In this document: in pieces, positions 1-8,937 of the stretch
Numbering within the stretch: the first letter of the stretch is position 1
Layout of the letters: the number at the start of each line of letters is the position of its first letter
Assembly: GCA_040080835.1 (NCBI GenBank)
Contig: JBEBHP010000006.1
Span: 1-64,000 of the forward strand
DNA: 64,000 nt
DNA from: SZUA-430 sp040080835
GTDB lineage: Bacteria; Pseudomonadota; Alphaproteobacteria; Micropepsales; Micropepsaceae
Reading direction: 5' to 3'
Translations under genes and position numbers: made by a program
The notes under the pieces: model-generated
What the model saw: only the letters and a program-made list of their open reading frames with translations
The model's database searches: none
What the model was told of the DNA's origin: nothing

Positions 1-306
1 GAGCCGCGTCCCGCCAAGGGCAACGTCTTCCATCGCATGCTTGACGTTTGCCGGAAAAACACAAATCGCGTAGAGCGCCAGCATCACCCCCGCGGCGTAT
101 CGCAGGCGCTGGGTCAGCAGGGCGACGGCGCCCGCAATCTCGCACGCGCCCGTCAGCAGAACAGTCTCGCGCGGGAACGGCACCCAGTCCGGAACAATCG
201 GCAGGAACACATCGGGCGACCGAAGGTGAACAACCCCGACGAACAGATACGCCGCCGCAAGAACGTAGCGCATCACTGTTCGGAACAGCTCAAGCCAGGA
301 AGTCAT
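1..306 (-). CDS. DoxX-like small membrane protein, C-terminus cut by window edge
   Basis: Reading the reverse strand from the ATG at 306 gives an uninterrupted 102-codon frame that runs off the left edge, beginning MTSWLELFRTVMRYVLAAAY. It shows three to four hydrophobic helices and the pattern seen in DoxX-like proteins: an early GVVHLRSPDVF stretch, a V/FLLTGACEIAGAVALL helix, then a helix ending in CVFPANVKHAM. DoxX-family proteins are small four-helix inner-membrane proteins, some linked to redox or quinone metabolism; the substrate here is unknown. The gene stands alone, divergent from nothing visible, and about 50 bases separate its start from the tRNA end. Family assignment is by overall pattern, so moderately sure. 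Confidence 0.7.
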   Translation of the reverse strand, partial: MTSWLELFRTVMRYVLAAAYLFVGVVHLRSPDVFLPIVPDWVPFPRETVLLTGACEIAGAVALLTQRLRYAAGVMLALYAICVFPANVKHAMEDVALGGTRL

Positions 307-355
307 GGGCGCAGGTCTTGTCTGTTCGGATGGGTCGATCACGCGACAGGAAAAA

Positions 356-430
356 TGGTGCCGGTTGTGTGAATTGAACACACGACCTACCGCTTACAAG
401 GCGGTTGCTCTACCCCTGAGCTAAACCGGC
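356..430 (-). tRNA. tRNA-Thr (anticodon TGT)
   Basis: On the reverse strand a complete cloverleaf folds. The acceptor stem pairs GCCGGTT with AACCGGC, followed by A and an encoded CCA. The D arm is AGCTCAGGGGTAGAGC. The anticodon stem pairs ACCGC with GCGGT around the loop CTTGTAA, which gives anticodon TGT (reads ACA, threonine). The T arm pairs GTGTG with CACAC around TTCAATT. All stems are perfect and the length is 75 bases including CCA. Confidence 0.97.
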
Positions 431-573
431 CACCGATTTGGGGGGCAATGCCTACCTCAAGGCAGGGCACGACGCAAATCCCATATGGCAAATCACGTTC
501 ATTTGTCACGGTATTCGCCTTTGCTCAGTCCGTAAACCTTGAAAGCCGGGGGCCGATCGATAACGTCGCCCCC

Positions 574-1770
574 ATGTTCTTCAATACCGTTTTCATGGCG
601 TTTCGCGAGCTGCGGGCGAACCTGCTTCGCACGTCGCTGACCTGCCTGGGCATGATCATCGGTGTGGCGGCCGTGATCACGGTTGTTGCCGTCATGCAGG
701 GGGTCTCGGCTCAGGTGATGGGCGACCTGTCCTCGATGGCCCGCAACCTCATTGTCATCGTCCCAAAGCGCGAACCGGGCCAGGACCGGCGCATCCAGTT
801 CAAGATCAGCGACGCCGACGCTATCAGACAGGAAATCGCGGGCGCGCAGATCGTGGCGCCCATCGCTGAGAACGCGCGCATGTTCTCAGCCAATGGCCAC
901 GAACACGAGACCGAAGTGGACGGGTCGACAAACGCGTTGTTCGAAATCAGGAACTGGCAGATGGCACTGGGTCGGCGTTTCACGAACACAGAGATCAACA
1001 ACGCCAGCACCGTCTGCGTCCTGGGACAGATGGTCCGAAAGGAACTGTTCGGTTTGCAGAACCCGGTGGGGGCGATCATCCGGTCGGGAACATTCAGCTG
1101 CAGGGTCGTGGGCGTGATGGCGGTCTCTGCTCATTCCTTCATCACATCGGATGTCGACGACGTTGTGATCATGCCGATCCTGACCTACCAGCGACGCCTG
1201 TCCGGCAACAGCGATGTAAACCTGATCAACGTGATGACGCCGACAACCGGACAGATTTCAGGCGCGATCAGCGACATCACGCGTCTATTGCGCGAGCGTC
1301 GCGGCATCACGCCCGAGCGGAAGGACAATTTCCGCGTCGTCGACATCAGGGATGAGGTCAAGACCCTGGACTCGGTCGGCTACAAGCTGTCGCTGGCCGT
1401 CGGTGGCGTTGCCGCGATCAGCCTGGTTGTAGGCGGCATCGGCATCATGAATGTGATGCTGGTCGCTGTGACCGAGCGCACGCGCGAGATCGGCATCCGC
1501 ATGGCGGTCGGCGCAGAACAGAATGACGTGCTGCTGCAGTTTCTGGTCGAGGCGGTCGTGCTGTCGCTCGCAGGCGGCATCGCAGGCGCGCTTCTGGGCT
1601 TCGGAGGCGCTGCCGCAATCGGCTCGGCCCTCAACGTGCCCGTCTACATCAGCGCCGAGATCCTGGCGCTTGGTCTGGGTGTGCCAGTAATGATCGGCGT
1701 GCTGTTCGGGTTCTTCCCCGCGCTGCGCGCGTCGCGTCTCGATCCGATCGACGCGCTGCGCTTTGAATAG
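574..1770 (+). CDS. MacB/FtsX-type ABC transporter permease (orphan)
   Basis: About 398 residues from the ATG at 574 (MFFNTVFMAFRELRANLLRT). An upstream frame extension to 448 lacks family similarity and reaches back almost to the tRNA, so I prefer 574. Architecture is that of MacB-type permeases: one N-terminal helix (about residues 20-42, ending in GVAAVITVVAVMQG), a large periplasmic domain, then three C-terminal helices with the FtsX-core signature GGIGIMNVMLVAVTERTREIG and a final LRASRLDPIDALRFE. Such permeases work with a MacB ATPase and a membrane-fusion protein in mechanotransmission or export. Neither partner is encoded next to it: upstream are the tRNA and a DoxX-like gene, downstream a convergent DUF502 gene. 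Substrate unknown. Confidence 0.88.
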   Translation: MFFNTVFMAFRELRANLLRTSLTCLGMIIGVAAVITVVAVMQGVSAQVMGDLSSMARNLIVIVPKREPGQDRRIQFKISDADAIRQEIAGAQIVAPIAENARMFSANGHEHETEVDGSTNALFEIRNWQMALGRRFTNTEINNASTVCVLGQMVRKELFGLQNPVGAIIRSGTFSCRVVGVMAVSAHSFITSDVDDVVIMPILTYQRRLSGNSDVNLINVMTPTTGQISGAISDITRLLRERRGITPERKDNFRVVDIRDEVKTLDSVGYKLSLAVGGVAAISLVVGGIGIMNVMLVAVTERTREIGIRMAVGAEQNDVLLQFLVEAVVLSLAGGIAGALLGFGGAAAIGSALNVPVYISAEILALGLGVPVMIGVLFGFFPALRASRLDPIDALRFE

Positions 1771-1776
1771 AAGCAC

Positions 1777-2469
1777 TTAGTCTGCTTTCGGCATTTCCTG
1801 GGCGGGGGACTTGTGCAGGAACGTGATCTTGTCGGGACCGACAACTCCACCGGATACGATCATCGCCATGGCCTGTTCCGCGGTCAGGTCAATCGGGATG
1901 ACATTCTCGCTCGGCACGATTTCCAGATAACCGGATGTCGGATTGGGCGCCGTCGGCACAAACACCGCCGTGAGTTCCTGTCCCGTCGTCGTTTCGTGGA
2001 ACGTGCGCATGGCAAAGCCGATGGCGCGCATGTCGGCGTTCGGAAAATCGATCAGGCAGACGCGTTGTATATTGTCCTGTTTGGTCTGCAGTGCCGACAC
2101 GACCTTTTTCGTGGAGGAATAGATCATGTAGACGAAAGGCACCTTCGCAAGCATGCCCTCGAAGGATTCAAGCAGCTGCTGGCCGATGACACGCGTCGTC
2201 AGCGTGCCGACGACAAAGATCACGCCCAACGTGAAGACGGTGCCGATGACATACAGGAACACTTCGCTCGACAGGATTTGCGAGACCTGGCCAGGCAGCA
2301 TCGGTCCCAGCGTGGACGCAGTCCAGCTGACCCACGGACTGCCGAAATAGGACAGGGCGTCAATGATCAGCTTCATGACCACCCACACGGCTGCAAGGGG
2401 AAGGAGTGTAAGTATGCCCGCAATGAATTTTTGTTGGATGTGCAAGGCCAGGCTCTCCCGAGTGCCCAA
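1777..2469 (-). CDS. DUF502 family membrane protein
   Basis: About 230 residues. Two N-terminal hydrophobic segments (GILTLLPLAAVWVVMKLIID and, after a short loop, VFLYVIGTVFTLGVIFVVGT) are followed by a soluble part with the LLESFEGMLAKVPFVYMIYSSTKKVVSAL block and a VFVPTAPNPTSGYLEIVP block. These are characteristic of DUF502 proteins, whose role in bacteria is unknown. The frame opens with TTG at 2469; a second TTG at 2445 sits seven bases after GGGAGAG and gives a more family-like start (HIQQKFIAGILTLLP), so the true start may be 2445. The gene converges on the MacB-type permease with a six-base gap between stops. Confidence 0.85.
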   Translation of the reverse strand: MGTRESLALHIQQKFIAGILTLLPLAAVWVVMKLIIDALSYFGSPWVSWTASTLGPMLPGQVSQILSSEVFLYVIGTVFTLGVIFVVGTLTTRVIGQQLLESFEGMLAKVPFVYMIYSSTKKVVSALQTKQDNIQRVCLIDFPNADMRAIGFAMRTFHETTTGQELTAVFVPTAPNPTSGYLEIVPSENVIPIDLTAEQAMAMIVSGGVVGPDKITFLHKSPAQEMPKAD

Positions 2470-2654
2470 GATTCAGCCGCCTGAAAGCGGGTGAGTCGGC
2501 AATTGCAGCAGGCTAGAGAGCACCGAGCTCAATCGCAAACTGCAGGAAACTGCAGAATGACGGGCATCCTGCCGCTTGCAACCACCCTTTGCGTCCACAC
2601 ACAGGGTTCTGTAGATTTGCCGCCGATAACGAACGAATACGGTGGGAATAGTCG

Positions 2655-3758
2655 ATGTCCAGGCGTTTCAGCTTCACGACGTTCATGGCTTTCTTGGGCC
2701 TGTGGTTCGCCGGGAATTTTGCAGCCGCTGCTCAGCAAGTTGATCTGTGGACAGTTCCGAACGTTCCGGTGGATGGATCGGCCGCAAGCCCGTCAGCCGC
2801 CAAGGAAACCGCCTTGTCTGTTGGCCGCCAGCGGGCATGGACTGAAATCTTCCGGCGCCTGACGCCGTCTGCGGTGTGGCCGTCCCAGCCACCGATCGCA
2901 AATGAAGTGCTGGAACCGATGGTCAAGAGCTTTGACATTGCGAACGAAAAGCACTCGAGCACGCGCTACCTCGCCACCGTTACCTATGTGTTCAGTGCGG
3001 CCGCCGTCCGCGACACGCTCCGCAAGACGGGTGTTAGGTATTCTGAATCGACTTCCAAGCCGGTGCTCGTCATCGCGTTGTCGGGTGCGGCGTGGCAGCC
3101 TGAATCATTCTGGGGTCGCGCCTGGTCGAACCAGACGCTGCGCGGGCGCCTTGTGCCTGTTGCCGTTCCGGTCGGAGATGCGCAGGACCTGGCAACGCTC
3201 GCAACAGTTTCCTCCGCATCCGACTGGGGCGTGGTGAAGCCTCTCGCTGACCGCTATGGCGCAGGCTCGGTGCTGGTCGCTGCCCAGACCAAGACCGCCA
3301 ACGGCATCCAGGTCAGCATGACTCACATCAAGCCCGACGGCCGTGCGCCAAAGGGATCGACGTTCCCGCGCCAGGGTACCGAAGACGACACCTACCTTGC
3401 CGCGCGCGCTGCGAGCCAGATCGCAGACACCTTGCAGGAAGAATGGAAACGCACCACGTCGGTGGACTTTGGCGCCCAGACTTCCGTGGAAGTCGACATA
3501 CCATTTTCCTCGCTCGCAGACTGGGTTACGATCCGTCGCACGCTGGACGGCACGCGACTGATCCAGAAAATGCAGGTCGAGGAAATGAATGCGTCGGTCG
3601 CCCGTGTGCGACTTGACTATGTAGGCAAGTTCGAACAATTGCAGACAGCACTCGCGCAGACAAACTTTTTTCTCACAGCAGATGACAAAGGTAATTGGAC
3701 TCTAAGCCGTAATGCCTCAACCGCAACCGCCCCAAGTCCAAACCCCGTGGTTCCTTAA
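2655..3758 (+). CDS. DUF2066 domain-containing secreted protein
   Basis: About 367 residues starting at ATG 2655 behind a GGTGGGA ribosome-binding motif. An N-terminal signal peptide (FMAFLGLWFAGNFAAAAQQ) precedes a mature part that opens with VDLWTVPNVPVDGSAAS and AKETALSVGRQRAWTEIFRRL, the pattern of DUF2066 proteins. These are periplasmic or envelope proteins of unknown function. The last 47 bases overlap the start of the phosphatidyltransferase gene in another frame, and hdaA follows, an order I associate with alphaproteobacteria. The overlap suggests translational coupling. No catalytic motif is evident. Confidence 0.8.
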   Translation: MSRRFSFTTFMAFLGLWFAGNFAAAAQQVDLWTVPNVPVDGSAASPSAAKETALSVGRQRAWTEIFRRLTPSAVWPSQPPIANEVLEPMVKSFDIANEKHSSTRYLATVTYVFSAAAVRDTLRKTGVRYSESTSKPVLVIALSGAAWQPESFWGRAWSNQTLRGRLVPVAVPVGDAQDLATLATVSSASDWGVVKPLADRYGAGSVLVAAQTKTANGIQVSMTHIKPDGRAPKGSTFPRQGTEDDTYLAARAASQIADTLQEEWKRTTSVDFGAQTSVEVDIPFSSLADWVTIRRTLDGTRLIQKMQVEEMNASVARVRLDYVGKFEQLQTALAQTNFFLTADDKGNWTLSRNASTATAPSPNPVVP

Positions 3759-4329
3759 GCCATCTCGCTACGGGCTGACGCTTGCCAATGGCGTAACCGC
3801 CATTCGGCTGGTGCTCGTTCCCTTCATCGCGATTGCTCTGCTGAACCAGCGTTTTGACGACGCGTTCTGGATGACCCTGATTGCCGGCGCCTCTGACGCG
3901 GTGGACGGGTTCATTGCGCGCTTCTTCGGTCACAAGTCGATCATAGGTGCGTATCTTGATCCGATAGCAGACAAGATCCTGGTTGTGACCCTGTTCGGGC
4001 TGCTGACCGCCTATGATCACATCCCTCTCTGGCTGATGATCCTGGTTCTGGCGCGCGACGTTGCTATCGTTGCCACTGTTGCCGCCTTCAATCGCATGAA
4101 GTCCAGTGCCTTGAGGATGAAACCGCTCTTCGTCAGCAAGCTCACGACGTTTGCGCAGATCACGCTGTTGCTGGTAACGCTCGGCGACCTGGCTTTCAGG
4201 CTTGACCTCGCACAACTGCGAACGATCCTCGTGCTGATCACGGCAGGTCTGACCGTCGCATCCTGGGTGGCGTATTATTTTGAAGGGACACGGGCCGTAC
4301 GTGCGGCACAAGGTGCATCGCATGCGTGA
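3712..4329 (+). CDS. CDP-alcohol phosphatidyltransferase family protein (PgsA-like)
   Basis: About 205 residues with six hydrophobic helices. The CDP-alcohol phosphotransferase signature is complete and correctly spaced: DAVDG, two residues, AR, eight residues, G, three residues, D, three residues, D (from SDAVDGFIARFF to LDPIADK). Such enzymes swap CMP from a CDP-activated lipid for an alcohol acceptor in the inner membrane, as in phosphatidylglycerophosphate or cardiolipin synthesis. The exact acceptor cannot be read from the sequence; PgsA- or Cls-like activity is most likely. The gene starts inside the end of the DUF2066 gene and precedes hdaA by 37 bases, so the three probably share a transcript. 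Confidence 0.9.
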   Translation: MPQPQPPQVQTPWFLKPSRYGLTLANGVTAIRLVLVPFIAIALLNQRFDDAFWMTLIAGASDAVDGFIARFFGHKSIIGAYLDPIADKILVVTLFGLLTAYDHIPLWLMILVLARDVAIVATVAAFNRMKSSALRMKPLFVSKLTTFAQITLLLVTLGDLAFRLDLAQLRTILVLITAGLTVASWVAYYFEGTRAVRAAQGASHA

Positions 4330-4366
4330 ACACCTGCCGGCACGCGACTGACAGTCCAGACACACC

Positions 4367-5089
4367 ATGCCTGAGACACCGATCACCACACAATTGCCGT
4401 TCGCGTTCGAGCTCAAGCGCTCGACGTCGCGCGACGATTTTGTACCCGGGCTCGCCAATGCGGAAGCATTGGCCTTTGTCGATACCTGGCCAGACTGGCC
4501 GGGCAGGGTGGGCGCGATATGGGGTCCGCGCGGCAGCGGCAAGACCCATCTGTCACAGATTTGGCGTGCTGCAGCCGACGCCGTTGAAATCGTGGCGACT
4601 GACCTGACGGTTGAACGTGTCGCTGAACTGGACCCTGGTTGTGCAGTTCTCATCGATGGTGCGGGCGAAGTGATGAACGGTGCGCCGTTGTTCCACCTTG
4701 TCAATTTTGTGAACCAGAGCGAGGGCTGGCTCCTGCTGACGGGCGAGCATGCGCCCCAGCGCTGGCCAACCTCGGTACCGGATCTTCACTCCCGGTTAAC
4801 CGCTGTGGCAGGCGCAAGCCTTGATTTGCCTGATGAAGCGCTCATGGCACGTGTCCTTCTGAAGCTGTCCGCCGACCGCCAGCTTAAGTTTCCCGAAGCC
4901 TTGATAGACTATCTTGTACCCCGTCTGAGGCGGTCCTTCGCCGATGCCGAAAAGCTGGTTGCGTTGATGGATTTCCTGGCGCTCGAGAAAAAGCGAAGTG
5001 TAACCATCGAAACGGCTTCACGCGCCCTGCGTCATGTGGACGACGAGCGCAACGGCCAGTCGGCTGACAACGCAGACAGTTTGAGTTAG
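4367..5089 (+). CDS. hdaA: HdaA, DnaA-inactivating AAA+ protein
   Basis: About 240 residues resembling the AAA+ domain of DnaA but lacking its DNA-binding domain IV, as in Hda/HdaA. The N-terminus carries TTQLPFAFE, which contains a QLPF sliding-clamp-binding motif. Walker A is GPRGSGKTHL (about residues 49-58); the Walker B region reads AVLIDGAGEV, so the usual second acidic residue is replaced by Gly. With the clamp, Hda proteins stimulate ATP hydrolysis by DnaA after initiation and so prevent over-replication. The gene lies directly upstream of ppk and ppx, an alphaproteobacterial arrangement that supports the name. The weakened Walker B fits a role as nucleotide-bound regulator rather than strong ATPase. 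Confidence 0.9.
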   Translation: MPETPITTQLPFAFELKRSTSRDDFVPGLANAEALAFVDTWPDWPGRVGAIWGPRGSGKTHLSQIWRAAADAVEIVATDLTVERVAELDPGCAVLIDGAGEVMNGAPLFHLVNFVNQSEGWLLLTGEHAPQRWPTSVPDLHSRLTAVAGASLDLPDEALMARVLLKLSADRQLKFPEALIDYLVPRLRRSFADAEKLVALMDFLALEKKRSVTIETASRALRHVDDERNGQSADNADSLS

Positions 5090-5146
5090 CGTCCGGCCCG
5101 TTGGGGGGATGGGGCTGAACAGGATTGACGGGGCGACTTCTGGGCA

Positions 5147-7375
5147 ATGGACAATACAACTCAAAAACGTGATGCGCCCGCGCAGCCGTCGGCAACGTCG
5201 ACCGGAAAGCGTGACTCGCGATCGGGCGCAAAGCCGATTGACCCGAAATCCCCGGAACGCCTGATCAACCGCGAGCTCTCGTGGCTCGCCTTCAACACCC
5301 GCGTGCTCGATGAGGCCAAGAACGAGCGGCATCCGCTGCTCGAGCGCCTGCGTTTTCTGTCGATCTCGTCGGCAAACCTCGATGAATTCTACATGGTGCG
5401 CGTGGCTGGCCTCAAGGGTATGGTCAAGGCTCACATCGGAACCGTTTCGGACGACGGCAGGCGTCCGCAGCAACAGCTCGACGCAATTGACCAAACGGCT
5501 TCCGAGCTGATGTCAGAACAGCAGCGCGTGTGGTTGTCGCTGCACGCCGAAATGCACAAGGTCGGCATTTCTGTCATCGACGCAAGCGAGCTCACAAACA
5601 CCGAACGCAGCTGGCTTGAAGCCCGCTTCATGAGCGAGGTGTACCCTGTGCTGACTCCCCTTGCGATTGACCCCGCACACCCGTTTCCGTTCATTCCGAA
5701 CCTGGGCCTGGCACTCGCGCTGCAGCTGAAGCGACTGCAGGACGGTCATGAAATGGATGCGCTGGTGCCGATCCCGGGGAGAATCGCGCGCTTCATGCGG
5801 TTGCCGACCGTGGCAGGGCAGTCCTCCGTGCGTTTCATCGCGCTGGAGAAAATCATCGGCGAGTTTCTGGACAAGCTGTTTCCCGGATACGAGGTCCTGG
5901 GCAGGGGCTGCCTCAGGGTGTTGCGGGACAGCGATATCGAAGTCGCCGAAGAAGCCGAGGACCTTGTGCGCTGGTACGAGGGCGCGCTCAAGCGCCGCCG
6001 ACGCGGCAGCGTCATCCGCCTCAAGTTTGAAAGCCTTATGCCGCAGGAACTGCGAAGCCTCATCGTTGAAAAAATCGAACTGAGCGGCCGCGCGCCCGTC
6101 GTTGTCGATGGTTTGCTAGGCCTCGCAGACACAAGCCACCTGATCACGCAGGACCATCCGGAACTCTGCTTCAAGCAGTACAACGCCCGCTTCCCGGAGC
6201 GCATCCGTGAGTTCAATGGTGACTGTTTTGCGGCGATCCGCGCCAAGGACCTGATCGTCCACCACCCGTTTGAATCCTTCGACGTGGTCGTCCAGTTCCT
6301 CCGCCAGGCCGCAGCCGATCCCGATGTCGTTGCCATCAAGCAGACGCTGTATCGCACCGGAAACGATTCTCCTGTCGTGGCCGCGCTGATCGAAGCCGCA
6401 GAGGCGGGCAAGTCCGTGACGGCGGTAGTCGAACTCAAGGCCCGCTTTGACGAAGCGGCCAACATCAAATGGGCGAACGATCTGCAGCGCGCGGGCGTGC
6501 AGGTTGTCTATGGCTTCATCGAACTCAAGACGCACGCCAAGCTGTCACTCGTCGTCCGCCGTGAAGCGACCACTATGCGCACGTACACTCATTTCGGAAC
6601 CGGCAACTATCACGCGACAACAGCCAAGATCTATACCGACCTGTCGCTCTTCACAGCCGACCAGGCAATGGGACGCGACGCCGGCAAGGTGTTCAATTTC
6701 ATTACCGGCTACGCCGAGCCGCAGCATCTGGAGAAACTTGCGGTTTCGCCAGTCAACCTGAGGGCAACGCTGCTTGAGCACCTCGAGCAGGAAATCGCCC
6801 ACGCAAAGGCCGGCCGTCCCGCCCAGATCTGGGCAAAGCTTAACGCCCTTGTTGATGCTGCGGTTATCGATGAGCTTTACCGTGCAAGCCAGGCTGGCGT
6901 GAAGATCGATCTGGTCGTTCGCGGCATCTGTTGCTTGCGCCCGGGGGTGCCCGGTCTGTCGGAAAACATTCGCGTCAAGAGCATTGTTGGACGCTTTCTC
7001 GAACACGCGCGGATTGTGTGCTTTGGCAACGGGAATGGGTTGCCTCACCCGAATGCAAAAGTGTACATCTCCTCCGCCGACTGGATGCCCCGGAACCTCG
7101 ACCGCCGTGTTGAAGTTCTGGTCCCTGTCGAAAACGCAACGGTGCACGAGCAGGTGATGGGTCAGATCATGAATGCCAACCTGCGCGACATCGCCCAAAG
7201 CTGGCTCCTGCAGAGCGACGGCACCTATTTTCGAGCCTCGGGCTTCGATTCAAAAGACGCGTTCAGTGCACACGAATATTTCATGACCAATCCAAGTCTG
7301 TCGGGCCGCGGCAGCAAGCACCCTGCGAAAGGCCGCGCCAAGGCCAGCCAGCGCAGCCGTTCGAAAGGGCAATAG
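5147..7375 (+). CDS. ppk: Polyphosphate kinase 1
   Basis: About 742 residues, slightly longer than the usual 690-720, with a basic Lys/Ser/Gln-rich tail. The N-terminal domain opens with the PPK signature RLINRELSWLAFNTRVLDEA. The phosphorylated histidine lies in TYTHFGTGNYHATTAKIYTD and the second conserved histidine in FLEHARIVCFGNG. The enzyme reversibly transfers the ATP gamma-phosphate to polyphosphate, building the store that the adjacent ppx breaks down. Stop and ppx start are separated by only five bases, so the two are almost certainly co-translated from one mRNA. The start at ATG 5147 leaves a variable basic N-terminus before the conserved domain. Confidence 0.97.
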   Translation: MDNTTQKRDAPAQPSATSTGKRDSRSGAKPIDPKSPERLINRELSWLAFNTRVLDEAKNERHPLLERLRFLSISSANLDEFYMVRVAGLKGMVKAHIGTVSDDGRRPQQQLDAIDQTASELMSEQQRVWLSLHAEMHKVGISVIDASELTNTERSWLEARFMSEVYPVLTPLAIDPAHPFPFIPNLGLALALQLKRLQDGHEMDALVPIPGRIARFMRLPTVAGQSSVRFIALEKIIGEFLDKLFPGYEVLGRGCLRVLRDSDIEVAEEAEDLVRWYEGALKRRRRGSVIRLKFESLMPQELRSLIVEKIELSGRAPVVVDGLLGLADTSHLITQDHPELCFKQYNARFPERIREFNGDCFAAIRAKDLIVHHPFESFDVVVQFLRQAAADPDVVAIKQTLYRTGNDSPVVAALIEAAEAGKSVTAVVELKARFDEAANIKWANDLQRAGVQVVYGFIELKTHAKLSLVVRREATTMRTYTHFGTGNYHATTAKIYTDLSLFTADQAMGRDAGKVFNFITGYAEPQHLEKLAVSPVNLRATLLEHLEQEIAHAKAGRPAQIWAKLNALVDAAVIDELYRASQAGVKIDLVVRGICCLRPGVPGLSENIRVKSIVGRFLEHARIVCFGNGNGLPHPNAKVYISSADWMPRNLDRRVEVLVPVENATVHEQVMGQIMNANLRDIAQSWLLQSDGTYFRASGFDSKDAFSAHEYFMTNPSLSGRGSKHPAKGRAKASQRSRSKGQ

Positions 7376-7380
7376 GCGCC

Positions 7381-8895
7381 ATGGCTGGTGCGCTCAACGA
7401 ACAGCACCGCCGTCAAGTGGCGCCTCCAGCGAATGAAGGGCCGATTGGCGTCGTCGACATCGGTTCAAATTCCGTCCGCCTTGTGATCTACGACCGCCTG
7501 GTGCGAAGCCCCGTGGCGCTGTTCAATGAAAAGTCCCTGTGCGCCATCGGCCGCAACATGGTGCGGTCCGGGGTGCTCGATGACGAAGGCAGCACCGCCG
7601 CCATCAGCGCCCTCGCACGCTTCCGCGACATTGCAAAGTCTGTTGGCGTGGTTCGTCTTGAAACCTTTGCGACGGCTGCCGTCCGCGACGCCCGGAACGG
7701 CGCTGAATTTGTCGCCCGTGCGCGCGATGCCGTCGGTACACCGATCCGCATACTGACCGGAGAAGAAGAGGCCCGCTTTGCCGCCGAAGGCGTACTTGCG
7801 GCCATTCCGGACGCAGACGGCGTTGTCGGTGACCTCGGTGGTGGCAGTCTTGAACTGGCGTTCGTGTCGCAAGGCCAGCAATCCGGTGGCATGACGCTTC
7901 CATTCGGTCCGCTGCGCTTGATGGACATGTCGGACGGCAAGATCGAAAAGGCGAGGGCCATCGTCGATGAAGCGCTCGAAGGGCTTCCGCTGCTCGAAAA
8001 GCTCAAGGGCAAATCCCTTTACGCGGTTGGCGGCGTCTGGCGCAACATTGCCCGCATGCACCTCGACAATGTGCAGCATCCGGTGCGTGTGCTGCATCAC
8101 TATGAAATTCCGCGAGACCGCGCGATTGACTTCGCGAACTTCATCTCGGGCCTGTCCCGCAAGTCGCTCGAGACCTCGGCAGGTGTCACGCGCAAGCGCG
8201 CTGAATCCATTCCATTTGGCGCCGTTGTACTGGAACGCCTGCTGAAGGTGACCAAACTGGATCGCGTCGTGATCTCGGCATTCGGCGTGCGAGAAGGCAT
8301 TCTGTTCACCAAGCTCAACGCTGAAGAGCGCCAGAAGGACCCGTTGCTGTCTGCCTGCGAAGACATGGCAGTGCGCATGGGCCGGGACCCGGCACTCGGC
8401 CGCGTGCTGGAACGCTGGACAGCACCGCTCTTCGCTGGCGAGGACAAGGCCTTCGACCGACTGCGCCGCGCAGCCTGCCAACTTTCAGACACGGGCTGGC
8501 GCGCACACCCTGATCATCGCGCTGAACTCATTTACAGCGAAGTGCTGTACGCGCCGTTTATTGGGATCGACCATTTCAGGCGCACGACGCTGGCGCTCGC
8601 GCTGTCCTACCGCTATGGCGGCGACGACGAAAAGATCATCAGGCGCGCACAGCGTTTCATTGGCGAAGACCTGGCAAGGAAGGCCCAGCTGCTGGGCTAT
8701 GCATTGCGTGCCGCGATGGTACTCGCAGGTCCAGCTCCGGCCGTGCTTAGCGAGACATCCGTCAAGCTGACCCCGAATTCATTGGTGGTCAGCATGCCCA
8801 AACAGCACCAGTCGCTGATCGCCGAAGCAATGACCAAGCGCCTCGACACCCTGGCCAGCGCCTTGGGCAAGACGCTCAAGTTCGATATGAAGTGA
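7381..8895 (+). CDS. ppx: Exopolyphosphatase (Ppx/GppA family)
   Basis: About 504 residues. The ASKHA ATPase-fold phosphate-1 motif is GVVDIGSNSVRLVIYD (about residues 21-36), a second acidic site is LTGEEEARFA, and the phosphate-2 loop is VVGDLGGGSLELAF. The family's C-terminal HD-like helical domain follows (from about residue 320). Ppx removes terminal phosphates from polyphosphate; GppA relatives also cleave pppGpp, and sequence alone does not separate the two. Position immediately behind ppk favours polyphosphate hydrolysis. Length matches the long, two-domain alphaproteobacterial form. Confidence 0.95.
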   Translation: MAGALNEQHRRQVAPPANEGPIGVVDIGSNSVRLVIYDRLVRSPVALFNEKSLCAIGRNMVRSGVLDDEGSTAAISALARFRDIAKSVGVVRLETFATAAVRDARNGAEFVARARDAVGTPIRILTGEEEARFAAEGVLAAIPDADGVVGDLGGGSLELAFVSQGQQSGGMTLPFGPLRLMDMSDGKIEKARAIVDEALEGLPLLEKLKGKSLYAVGGVWRNIARMHLDNVQHPVRVLHHYEIPRDRAIDFANFISGLSRKSLETSAGVTRKRAESIPFGAVVLERLLKVTKLDRVVISAFGVREGILFTKLNAEERQKDPLLSACEDMAVRMGRDPALGRVLERWTAPLFAGEDKAFDRLRRAACQLSDTGWRAHPDHRAELIYSEVLYAPFIGIDHFRRTTLALALSYRYGGDDEKIIRRAQRFIGEDLARKAQLLGYALRAAMVLAGPAPAVLSETSVKLTPNSLVVSMPKQHQSLIAEAMTKRLDTLASALGKTLKFDMK

Positions 8896-8937
8896 TCTGA
8901 CAAGGTTGCCGAACTGGGTTGCTCGGGATGCGGGCTG

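Noticed and set aside
3673..4704. 343-codon reverse frame across the phosphatidyltransferase and hdaA genes
   Set aside because: Spans two clear forward genes and their gap, low-complexity composition.
7465..8481. 338-codon open frame antisense to ppx
   Set aside because: No domain; ppx is certain on the other strand.
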